Positions 1 through 5,227 of a stretch of DNA of 5,300 bases are shown one piece after another. The notes beneath the pieces are model-generated. The model saw nothing but the letters and a program-made list of their open reading frames with translations, was not told the DNA's origin and ran no database searches. Source of the stretch: UBA1731 sp964567665. Lineage in GTDB: Bacteria; Verrucomicrobiota; Kiritimatiellia; RFP12; UBA1067. The stretch spans positions 1-5,300 of the forward strand of contig CAZMNN010000073.1 of the NCBI GenBank assembly GCA_964567665.1, in the 5' to 3' direction. Each line of letters begins with the position of its first letter. Position 1 is the stretch's first letter. A program made the position numbers and the translations under genes.

Positions 1-1
1 G

Positions 2-700
2 CGGATTTCCTTGAAAGGAGATCCATTTTTTGCAAGGTTCGTCCATCGTGTTAGATATCCCTATACAAACGATTACGATATGGAATTGTCTGTTCGGTTC
101 GATTGTGGTAATGGTGAAAAGCGTCAATCGGGCTGCGGCGAAAAATGCGGGGCATTTATGGATACGGATCCGTGTGTGTTTGGTAGGACATTCAAGTATT
201 CACATTGCAGGCAAGATGCCAGTAGTTCGTTACGGGGATTGTCGTCAGGTTCATTGGTTGTGTTTGGTTCATACCAAAGGGGGATATTCCTTCTCGACAC
301 GGTGTTCGTCGTGGACGGCGGTGTTGGCTACAAAAAGGAGTCTGTCAGTCGAATAGCGTGTTCCGAGGCGTACAAGAATCTAACATTACGGCGTGTTGCT
401 GGTGAGCATATGTTCTATCGCGGTGTCAAATATGATGAGAAAGCAGAAGTGTTTTCGTTTACGCCTGCGCGAGTTTGTGGTGAGGAAGGATATGGCAAAC
501 GTTGTATGATTAAAGACCTCACTAAGTTAAATCGCCTTCTTAACAAGCAGATATTTAAGTATATGCCTGGGTTTAGTATTGCTGTGGCAGATAAGGATAA
601 AATCAAAAAAGTGTGGAATGAGATTGTTAGGCAGGTGATGGCTCAGGGCTTTGGCCTCGGTGTACATTTCGGCTGGCCAGCGAAAAATATGAGGGAGTAA
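2..700 (+). CDS. Unrecognised cysteine-containing protein, 5' end outside the window
   Basis: The frame is open from the first complete codon at position 2 to the TAA at 698-700, so the true start probably lies upstream. The TTG at 11-13 is the first start-type codon in the window but has no visible ribosome-binding site. Counting that TTG as residue 1, there are 229 residues. Cysteines at 32, 42, 46, 55 and 66, with a histidine at 65, cluster around a DPCVFGRTFKYSHC segment and could bind a metal. Residues about 78-103 alternate hydrophobic strands and turns (SGSLVVFGS, FLLDTVFVV), suggesting a small beta-barrel. The C-terminus is basic and helical, then ends FGLGVHFGWPAKNMRE. No signal peptide or membrane segment is visible. 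I do not recognise the family. Reality of the gene is supported by length, coherent protein-like composition and a stop followed by a good Shine-Dalgarno for the next frame. Confidence 0.7.
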   Translation, partial: RISLKGDPFFARFVHRVRYPYTNDYDMELSVRFDCGNGEKRQSGCGEKCGAFMDTDPCVFGRTFKYSHCRQDASSSLRGLSSGSLVVFGSYQRGIFLLDTVFVVDGGVGYKKESVSRIACSEAYKNLTLRRVAGEHMFYRGVKYDEKAEVFSFTPARVCGEEGYGKRCMIKDLTKLNRLLNKQIFKYMPGFSIAVADKDKIKKVWNEIVRQVMAQGFGLGVHFGWPAKNMRE

Positions 701-707
701 AAGCGTT

Positions 708-843
708 ATGGTTCGTCATTCGAGGTTCGCCGGGGATGCGCGCGAATGAACTGGCTGATCTGATTTCAGGGTGCGCTGAAGAACGGCGGGTATTTTGTGA
801 AGGAAGTATAGATGTCGTTGAGGATTTCACTCGGCGCATTTGA
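708..843 (+). pseudogene. Short, possibly frameshifted reading frame before the insertion sequence
   Basis: A GGGAG at 693-697 lies 10 bases before the ATG at 708, which is well placed to start a gene right after the preceding stop. That frame stops after 13 codons (MVRHSRFAGDARE). The frame one base further on is open from 631 to a TGA at 841-843 and reads like real protein, for example LWFVIRGSPGMRANELADL (709 onward), but it has no good start upstream. An ATG at 736 would give 35 residues (MRANELADLISGCAEERR at its start). A one-base insertion, for instance in the GGGG run at 732-735, would join the two frames. I infer either a small gene starting at 736 or a decayed gene; no function can be assigned. 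The frame ends 27 bases before the mobile element, so the element did not cut it. Confidence 0.3.
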
Positions 844-870
844 CATTTGGTTTAACGGATTGTAAATTTG

Positions 871-896
871 GTCACTTGTCAAAGTAAATGCGACTA
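871..896 (+). repeat. Left terminal inverted repeat of the insertion sequence
   Basis: This 26-bp sequence begins GTCACTTGTCAAAG and ends GCGACTA. It is the exact reverse complement of 2720-2745. Matching stops one base outside (870 G against the complement of 2746 A) and one base inside, so these bases set the element's ends. Confidence 0.92.
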
Positions 897-919
897 AATT
901 TGTGCCATAAAGACCCATG

Positions 920-961
920 GTCGCATTTAGTTGTTCCGAATGTGCATTTAGTTGTTCCGAA
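920..961 (-). repeat. Two tandem subterminal copies of the end motif
   Basis: Two 21-bp units, 920-940 and 941-961, both end in GCATTTAGTTGTTCCGAA and differ from each other at only two bases. They are in inverted orientation to the left terminal repeat. GTCGCATTTA at 920-929 can pair with TAAATGCGAC at 885-894. Such units inside IS ends are likely transposase-binding sites (inference). Confidence 0.8.
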
Positions 962-1052
962 AACGGCCTCGAACGGGCGGTATGCGGCGGAATTCTTGCC
1001 GGGGGTGCCTGTTCAGGGGCATAGTTCCCCCAACCCAGGCACATCATGTTTT

Positions 1053-1075
1053 TTCGGAACAAGTAGATGCGACTA
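1053..1075 (+). repeat. Subterminal copy of the end motif
   Basis: The unit TTCGGAACAAGTAGATGCGA followed by CTA has the same orientation as the left terminal repeat and is identical to the unit at 2694-2716. It lies about 50 bases beyond the 3' end of the transposase frame. It may mark the left end of a shorter ancestral form of the element. Confidence 0.75.
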
Positions 1076-1082
1076 GGTTCCG

Positions 1083-1100
1083 CGGCGCCCCGCGGCGCCG
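1083..1100. terminator. G/C hairpin after the transposase stop, possible terminator
   Basis: CGGCGCC at 1083-1089 pairs perfectly with GGCGCCG at 1094-1100 across a 4-base loop. It lies 25 bases past the transposase stop on the minus strand, where a terminator would be expected. No run of T follows in either direction, so it is not a classical intrinsic terminator. It is also part of a tandem 10-bp repeat, CCGCGGCGCC, at 1080-1089 and 1090-1099. Confidence 0.3.
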
Positions 1101-1124
1101 GTCAATGGTCTGCGGGAGGAGGTG

Positions 1125-2488
1125 CTACTCTCTCCGCAGCCCCTCTTTCACCGCGACCTCGATTCCCGGCAGCGACGGTTTCAGCGTGACGTCGTTCGCC
1201 GCGATGCGCGTGATGGCGAAGAGATCCATGATCTCCCCGCCGAACTCGGCACGGAAGAGGTCGTATGGCGTCCGCTCGCCAAGTCCCTTCCGTGCGTAGG
1301 AGTTGATGTGCGACATCATCAGCGACACCTTTTCCTGTCCGAGGCCGTCGAACGACGTTGGTTCCGTGTATGCACCGCCCTTCGGAAGCACGAGGCGGAT
1401 GAATTCGTGGTTGCGTTCCACATGCGGTTTCTGGTACGAGGCGTAGGCTTTGCAGTAGAACACGAAAGTGAGCCGGCCGTCTTCGTCGAACTCGATCGCG
1501 GAAGGGTTGGTGAACTCGCTGCCGTTGTCCGTGACGATCACGGGGAAGAGACGGGAGAACACTTCGCGCCATTCGTCGCCGTAGTGTTCTTTCAGCACGT
1601 CCCTGATGGTCTTGAACGCGCCCAGAACACATTCGCCGGTTTTCGCGTCGATGAGGAAAGCAAGCATGAAGTTGAACGGATTGAAGATGGGCGTGAGCAG
1701 GACCTTCCCGCCCTTGACGCCTTCCACCGTGTCCATTTCCACGACGCGCACGCCGGGATTGGCTTCCACGAACGCGAGGCAGTCCTCCCACGTCCTGCCG
1801 ACGCGGCAGGCCTTGTCACCCTGTGCTCCATGCCTTTGCCCTTGCGCGGCCCGGGCATGCACGCCCTGGGCAGTTCGCCCCGTTTTGTCGAAAGCAGTCC
1901 GCCGTTGATGTAGCGGTAGACGGTCTTCTCGGAGATCGTGAAGCTGTCGGGGTTTGACTTCATCGCGGCGTGGACGCTCCGGCCTTTCGCCGTGAGGTCG
2001 TGGAGCAGGGCGTCGAAGGCGGGCAGCTCGCCTTCGGTGACGTTCGCGCCCGTGCGCGATTCCGAGAGAGTCGTCTCGTAGTTCTCCTGCGCCTTGCCAT
2101 GGAGGCAGTAGCGCTTCCTCAGGACGCACCTGCGCCCGTCCTTGCAGCCGTTGCAGACGAACGGGGGTTTGTCCAGCCTCTCGCACCTCTGCTCGACAAA
2201 CGCGGGGCAGTGGGAGTTACACCGGCGGCAGAATTTGCACAGTCTGTTCCCGTCGTACTGGCAGCGCGCGCAGACGTGCTGCTTCGTGCACTCCATCTTG
2301 AACGCGCACCTGTTCGTGACGCGGCAGGCCGCGCCCTTGTCCGATTCGACGGCGCGGGACCTGATCTCCCGCACGACCGTCGTCACGGGGCGTGACAGCC
2401 CCTTCGCGATGCTGTATACCGTTTTTCCTGATTTCAGACAGGTCTCTATCGCGAGCCTGTCCGAGACGGTCAGTCTTGGCTTCTTCAT
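1125..2488 (-). pseudogene. IS30-family transposase gene, disrupted by a one-base frameshift
   Basis: This would encode a DDE transposase that cuts and joins the element's ends. The start is the ATG at 2488 (MKKPRLTVSDRLAIE), with an AGGA about 12 bases upstream. Residues about 5-45 form the helix-turn-helix typical of IS30 (SGKTVYSIAKGLSRPVTTV). A cysteine-rich, probably zinc-binding region follows (for example CARCQYDGNRLCKFCRRC), as in the long IS30 transposases of some anaerobes. Near 1817 the frame changes: the first half reads GKGMEHR then V, and homologous-looking protein continues one base over as DKACRVGRTWEDCL, down to the TAG at 1125-1127. Restoring one G to give GTG-GAC-AAG would repair it. 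The catalytic residues are present in the second half: Asp at 1731-1733 (VVEMDTVEG), Asp at 1527-1529 (VTDNGSEF) and Glu at 1416-1418 (HVERNHEF). The repaired length is about 454 residues. No slippery heptamer is seen at the junction, so a mutation (or a sequencing error) is likelier than programmed frameshifting. Confidence 0.88.
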
Positions 2489-2685
2489 CTTGTCTTTTTT
2501 CCTGTTGTGCCTGCACCCGCACCGTGCGGGTGCAAGGGCATCCAAGTATGGAGAAGCCTTTTTCTGCAGGGAAGCGTTTTCTCAAACTGAATGCGACCTT
2601 CCTCCATGGAGGAAGGACTGTCGGCCAATGTCGATTCCGGAAATCTCACCGTCTCTTCGGAACAAGTAAATGCGACCAGTCCCAT
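2485..2685 (-). CDS. Possible 66-codon leader reading frame coupled to the transposase start
   Basis: On the minus strand GGAGG (2693-2689) precedes an ATG at 2685 by three bases. The frame reads MGLVAFTCSEETVRFPES at its start and ends GAGAGTTGKKTR. Its TGA (2487-2485) overlaps the transposase ATG (2488-2486) as ATGA, the usual arrangement for translational coupling. The frame runs through a subterminal repeat, the palindrome at 2597-2616 and the hairpin at 2512-2534. The peptide itself looks low in information and is open by frame far upstream, so it may be a chance frame. If real, it would be a regulatory leader and not a functional protein. Confidence 0.25.
   Translation of the reverse strand: MGLVAFTCSEETVRFPESTLADSPSSMEEGRIQFEKTLPCRKRLLHTWMPLHPHGAGAGTTGKKTR
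2512..2534. promoter_or_regulatory. Perfect 10-bp stem hairpin in the transposase leader
   Basis: TGCACCCGCA (2512-2521) pairs perfectly with TGCGGGTGCA (2525-2534) across a 3-base loop. On the minus strand it lies 24 bases upstream of the transposase ATG. No T run follows on either strand, so it is not a standard terminator. Stable hairpins in IS leaders are known to limit transposase translation from read-through transcripts; that role here is inference. Confidence 0.5.
2597..2616. repeat. Perfect 20-bp palindrome
   Basis: CCTTCCTCCATGGAGGAAGG reads the same on both strands. It lies inside the right end of the insertion sequence, next to a degenerate copy of the end motif (AATGCGACC at 2590-2598). 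It could be a protein-binding site or a cruciform-prone sequence; no function is assigned. Confidence 0.6.
2656..2677 (+). repeat. Subterminal copy of the end motif
   Basis: The unit runs TTCGGAACAAGTAAATGCGA then CC. It is in inverted orientation to the right terminal repeat, mirroring the copies at 920-961 near the left end. Confidence 0.75.
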
Positions 2686-2693
2686 TTGCCTCC

Positions 2694-2716
2694 TTCGGAA
2701 CAAGTAGATGCGACTA
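2694..2716 (+). repeat. Subterminal copy of the end motif forming a hairpin with the right terminal repeat
   Basis: This is identical over 23 bases to the unit at 1053-1075. Bases 2702-2716 pair with 2720-2734 across a 3-base loop (TGG) with a single mismatch. The pair 2694-2745 looks like a left end and a right end joined by their inner sides. Confidence 0.78.
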
Positions 2717-2719
2717 TGG

Positions 2720-2745
2720 TAGTCGCATTTACTTTGACAAGTGAC
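2720..2745 (-). repeat. Right terminal inverted repeat of the insertion sequence
   Basis: This is the exact reverse complement of 871-896. It contains an outward-reading TTGACA hexamer at 2734-2739, a consensus -35 box pointing toward the ATPase gene. No acceptable -10 lies 16-18 bases downstream, so a hybrid promoter is not evident. Confidence 0.92.
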
Positions 2746-2791
2746 AGACCATTTGCCCCGAATCTTTGCGTGTCTTTTCGCAACGGATATG

Positions 2792-2807
2792 TGATATAAT
2801 ATGGAGT
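2792..2807 (+). promoter_or_regulatory. Extended -10 promoter of the ATPase gene, predicting a leaderless mRNA
   Basis: TG at 2792-2793, one base, then TATAAT at 2795-2800 is a perfect extended -10 element (TGnTATAAT), which can work without a -35 box. None is evident at the right distance. Transcription would start at about 2806-2808, on or next to the ATG at 2808. The only purine-rich sequence, GGAG at 2803-2806, is one base from the ATG, too close to act as a ribosome-binding site. A leaderless message is the simplest reading. Confidence 0.6.
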
Positions 2808-4019
2808 ATGAAAACGAAATTCGAATTAGATGATGCCCTAGCAAAGAGTAATGTTTGGTTGACAACATCACCTGTTCTAACGACCAAGGGTTTTTCCTGC
2901 ATCAAAGAACTGACGGTTGAATTCCGTCGATTTGTTGTTCTTATCGGAGAACAGGCATCAGGAAAAAGCATTACTTGCAAGCTTTACTACTTCTTTACAC
3001 AGGCATTGCGAAAAATCGCATGGGGATGCCTGCGAGAGGAACTGGACGCCAATGAGTTTAAGCGGCGGTTAATTCAGGAGTTTGGTTTGATTTTCCCTGC
3101 GGTTGCTTGGCAGCGAGACACCTTTTCGATAGACTGGAAATTCGGCAATCGGCATATGTCCATCACACATAGGAGCGGTAATAAAAACATTAAGTTGGAA
3201 TTACATGATTACGAAGATCACTATCGAAAAGCGTTGGCGCGCATTTCTAAATCTACTTTGGATGGAAAAATTGACGCGATTGAGGGTCGGTGGCATCGTG
3301 AAGAACTCTTGTCGAATATAATTACAGAAGAGTTTTCTGCATTGCTCGTTGATTATATTCCTGCTGGACGTTCATTTTTTTCAACGATTCAAGAGGTTGT
3401 TTTCTCGCTTCTGTCAAATAATGTTGGAATTGATTATTTTCTGAAAGAGTTCGGTCGAAAATTGGAATCTTTTCGTCGCATACGGTATGTTAGTAGGGCA
3501 GATGGGGGGCGAGATCCATTTTCGGAACTTTGTCGTAAAATCTTGCATGGAACATATGAATATGATGGAAAGGATCAATGGATTATTACAGATGTCAAGC
3601 ACAAGATTAGGCTGGCTGATGCATCTTCAGGGCAGCAAGAAGCCCTTCCGTTGCTGATGGTGTTGTCACGCCTATTTTCGCAGGATTCTTTCTCGCTTCG
3701 TTCTCGTAGCAAAAATGGATTTCGTGTTTTGATTGAAGAGCCGGAGGCGCACCTTTATCCAACGGCGCAACAGGACATTGTGAACACGATTGGCAGAATC
3801 CTGATGAGTGGTAAATCAATCGGTTGTATTGTCACGACGCACAGCCCGTTCATATTGTGCTGCATCAACAATCTGCTAAAATATCAACGAGATCTTCGGA
3901 AGTCAGTTTCCGCCTATCATTTACACGATGGAGGCGGGGATGTGATTTATAAATGTGATTTAGGGTTGATTGATGCGGAACGATTTGATGACATTTCCAT
4001 GGAGATTGCTAATGCGTAG
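2808..4019 (+). CDS. ABC/AAA-type ATPase, OLD/RecF-like, probable defence-system ATPase
   Basis: The product is a 403-residue cytoplasmic protein from the ATG at 2808 to the TAG at 4017-4019. The TTG at 2766 is an in-frame alternative, but it lies upstream of the -10 box. Residues 29-46 form the strand pair that leads into Walker A, GEQASGKS (47-54). A mostly helical, family-specific insert occupies about 60-260. An ABC-type signature SSGQQ is at 273-277, Walker B is LIEEPEAHLYP (308-318, with E310 and E311 acidic), and the H-loop is TTHSPFIL (H345). This order is that of single-chain AAA_15/AAA_21 ATPases related to the OLD and RecF groups, which dimerise around ATP. There is no TOPRIM domain after it, unlike full OLD nucleases, so the catalytic effector is presumably the overlapping next gene. 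The gene is A/T-rich compared with the insertion sequence upstream. The general fold is very secure; a role in phage defence is inferred from the pairing. Confidence 0.9.
   Translation: MKTKFELDDALAKSNVWLTTSPVLTTKGFSCIKELTVEFRRFVVLIGEQASGKSITCKLYYFFTQALRKIAWGCLREELDANEFKRRLIQEFGLIFPAVAWQRDTFSIDWKFGNRHMSITHRSGNKNIKLELHDYEDHYRKALARISKSTLDGKIDAIEGRWHREELLSNIITEEFSALLVDYIPAGRSFFSTIQEVVFSLLSNNVGIDYFLKEFGRKLESFRRIRYVSRADGGRDPFSELCRKILHGTYEYDGKDQWIITDVKHKIRLADASSGQQEALPLLMVLSRLFSQDSFSLRSRSKNGFRVLIEEPEAHLYPTAQQDIVNTIGRILMSGKSIGCIVTTHSPFILCCINNLLKYQRDLRKSVSAYHLHDGGGDVIYKCDLGLIDAERFDDISMEIANA
4001..4004 (+). promoter_or_regulatory. Ribosome-binding site inside the end of the ATPase gene
   Basis: GGAG lies 7 bases before the ATG at 4012, near-ideal spacing. 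It selects this start over the in-frame TTG at 3970, ATG at 3973 and ATG at 3988, and implies translation coupled to the ATPase. Confidence 0.75.
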
Positions 4020-4500
4020 GACTTCCAAGAGAGAGTGGGGCGGGTCGGAGTGTAAGCGAAGTGAATTGAGCGTTTCAGTTGAGGAGCAGGGTCGGAAGTT
4101 CACGGTTTCCGTTTCAGCGGTAACTGTGATGCCTCGTAAGACCCACATTGATGAAAAACCCTTTGTCAATCTTCTCAAATGTCGGTGTGACTATGCAATA
4201 GAAATCCTTGACAAGGGAGTCTTTTTCTTTGTTGAATTGAAGGGATCCGATATTGTTAAGGCGGCAGAACAATTGGCATATACAATTGCGAATTTGGAGT
4301 CCTATCGGCATCTTCTTGATTATAGTCTGTATACGAGTCGTCACGCCTGCATTGTTTCGTCGCAGGGAGCAAGGCCGGCGATTTTAACTCGCTATCAAGT
4401 TTTTAAGCGAAAGATTGAATGTCGCGGATTTAAGGTAAAGTGTAAGACGCGCCAGTTGACGGCTAATGTCGATGCGAATGGTGGTGTTGTGTATATGTGA
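4012..4500 (+). CDS. Small PD-(D/E)XK nuclease-like protein, partner of the ATPase
   Basis: The product has 162 residues from the ATG at 4012, with a ribosome-binding site at 4001-4004, and overlaps the ATPase gene by 8 bases. After a basic N-terminus (MRRTSKREW) and beta strands, the core is KCRCDYAIEI then FFFVELKGSDIVKAAEQL. Asp60, Glu75 and Lys77 fit the D-x(n)-E-x-K active site of the PD-(D/E)XK superfamily. The following helix holds Gln87 and Tyr90, reminiscent of the QxxxY motif of RecB-type members. No signal peptide or membrane segment is seen. The tail is basic (KRKIECRGFKVKCKTRQL), which suits nucleic-acid binding. I infer a nuclease effector controlled by the ATPase. It might instead be an inactive PD-(D/E)XK-fold subunit or a specificity protein. 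No family name is recognised; the nuclease call rests on a short motif. Confidence 0.82.
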   Translation: MRRTSKREWGGSECKRSELSVSVEEQGRKFTVSVSAVTVMPRKTHIDEKPFVNLLKCRCDYAIEILDKGVFFFVELKGSDIVKAAEQLAYTIANLESYRHLLDYSLYTSRHACIVSSQGARPAILTRYQVFKRKIECRGFKVKCKTRQLTANVDANGGVVYM

Positions 4501-4626
4501 TTCGTTTGTTGTGTGTGGTTGCGAATGTAGGCATGTTTGACAGGTTCATCATTAGGCAAAGGGCTACTTGTGAAAAATTTCATTGGATTCATCACGCAGA
4601 ATGACAAGGATAAGTGTTGGATATAA

Positions 4627-5208
4627 ATGACCATGGAGACGGTGATGCTAATCGTGAATCCTGTTTGCGTTCTTCTTGCGGCAGTAGCGGGATGTCTGAC
4701 AACATGCTATGTAGCACGCCAGGAGATGTCACGACGACTGAAACTGAAGAAGTTTGAGGCCATAGAAAGTGCAATTAAGCAGTTGTCGTGTAAGTCCCAT
4801 ATCTACTTGAATTATATTTCTCTCTTGCAGAGGGAATTGACGTGGGAGAATATCCCTTTGATAGTTGGCGCATTTGAGGCATTGACTCTTCGCCTTAAGG
4901 AGACGGAGGCTCATGACGCTGATGCAATGGTCATTGCCCTGTACATCAGCGGAGACATGCCTAATAATGATCTACGGGGAACTATACAAGCGAGAGATGA
5001 ATTGATTCGTGTTCTTGCAAAGGCGAGTGCATTATTACCGTGCAAAACTCAACTTTCAGACGCTGAAATGGATGAAATTAAGCAGAAAATGGAGTTGGCC
5101 ATTATTGCTTTTCGCAGTGAACGTGAATATTTAGAGAGATTAATTGAGAAACTTCGGGTAGAGTTGCGCAAATCTGGGTTGACTGCTGAATTGTTCGAGT
5201 CGCGTTGA
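4627..5208 (+). CDS. Membrane-anchored helical/coiled-coil protein of unknown function
   Basis: The product has 193 residues from the ATG at 4627. The ATG at 4645 is preceded by GGAG (4635-4638) at 6 bases and would give 187 residues starting MLIVNPVCVLLAAV; it may be the real start. Residues about 6-28 are one hydrophobic membrane segment. The basic stretch RRLKLKK (36-42) after it predicts that the rest lies in the cytoplasm. The remainder is almost wholly helical, with a charged, heptad-like segment at about 145-183 (DEIKQKMELAIIAF, then EREYLERLIEKL) likely to form a coiled coil. No enzyme motif is seen. A gap of about 126 bases separates it from the nuclease-like gene, with no clear terminator between them, so it may be a third member of that unit or an independent gene. 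I do not recognise the family. Confidence 0.75.
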   Translation: MTMETVMLIVNPVCVLLAAVAGCLTTCYVARQEMSRRLKLKKFEAIESAIKQLSCKSHIYLNYISLLQRELTWENIPLIVGAFEALTLRLKETEAHDADAMVIALYISGDMPNNDLRGTIQARDELIRVLAKASALLPCKTQLSDAEMDEIKQKMELAIIAFRSEREYLERLIEKLRVELRKSGLTAELFESR

Positions 5209-5227
5209 CATTTCCTAAATGCAGATT

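Larger units (their letters stand above)
871..2745. mobile_element. IS30-family insertion sequence, 1875 bp
   Basis: The boundaries are perfect 26-bp inverted repeats at 871-896 and 2720-2745, which enclose a minus-strand IS30-type transposase gene. The interior is clearly richer in G and C than both flanks, which fits an origin in another genome. Extra copies of the end motif (core AAGTAAATGCGAC) sit just inside both ends. Matching fails immediately outside the repeats, and I see no convincing 2-4 bp target duplication. The element landed between genes: the frame to the left ends at 843 and the ATPase gene to the right starts at 2808. The transposase is frameshifted, so this copy is probably non-autonomous, though its ends look intact and could be mobilised by a related transposase. 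The length is somewhat above the usual 1.0-1.6 kb for IS30 elements because the transposase is long and the ends are extended. Confidence 0.88.

Noticed and set aside
920..961. The two tandem 21-bp units as a CRISPR or iteron array
   Set aside because: The units are directly abutting with no spacers, and they match the ends of the insertion sequence.
1000..1042. GTGCCTG (1005-1011) and CAGGCAC (1036-1042) as a terminator
   Set aside because: The 7-bp stem has a 24-base loop and no T run, so it is too weak to call.
766..1062. Minus-strand frame of 98 codons crossing the left end of the element
   Set aside because: It spans flank, terminal repeat and subterminal repeats (the repeated SEQLNA comes from the 21-bp tandem units). 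There is no sign of selection for protein.
1102..1791. Second minus-strand frame across the transposase C-terminal half
   Set aside because: It is Arg-rich, low-complexity shadow translation. The adjacent frame holds the DDE motifs.
1122..1913. Long plus-strand open frame of 263 codons inside the element
   Set aside because: It is the antisense shadow of the G/C-rich transposase gene. Its composition is odd (His-, Val- and Glu-heavy) and it has no ribosome-binding site or recognisable motif.
1970..2395. Plus-strand frame of 141 codons opposite the transposase N-terminal half
   Set aside because: It is an antisense shadow with Ala/Arg/Val-rich translation and no start signal.
4537..4568. TTGACA at 4537-4542 as a promoter for the membrane-protein gene
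   Set aside because: The -35 is consensus, but nothing resembling a -10 occurs 16-18 bases downstream (bases around 4559-4566 are G/C-rich).
4497..4604. GTG-started 35-codon frame overlapping the stop of the nuclease-like gene
   Set aside because: The overlap ATGTGA would permit coupling, but the peptide has no recognisable feature and such short frames are expected by chance.
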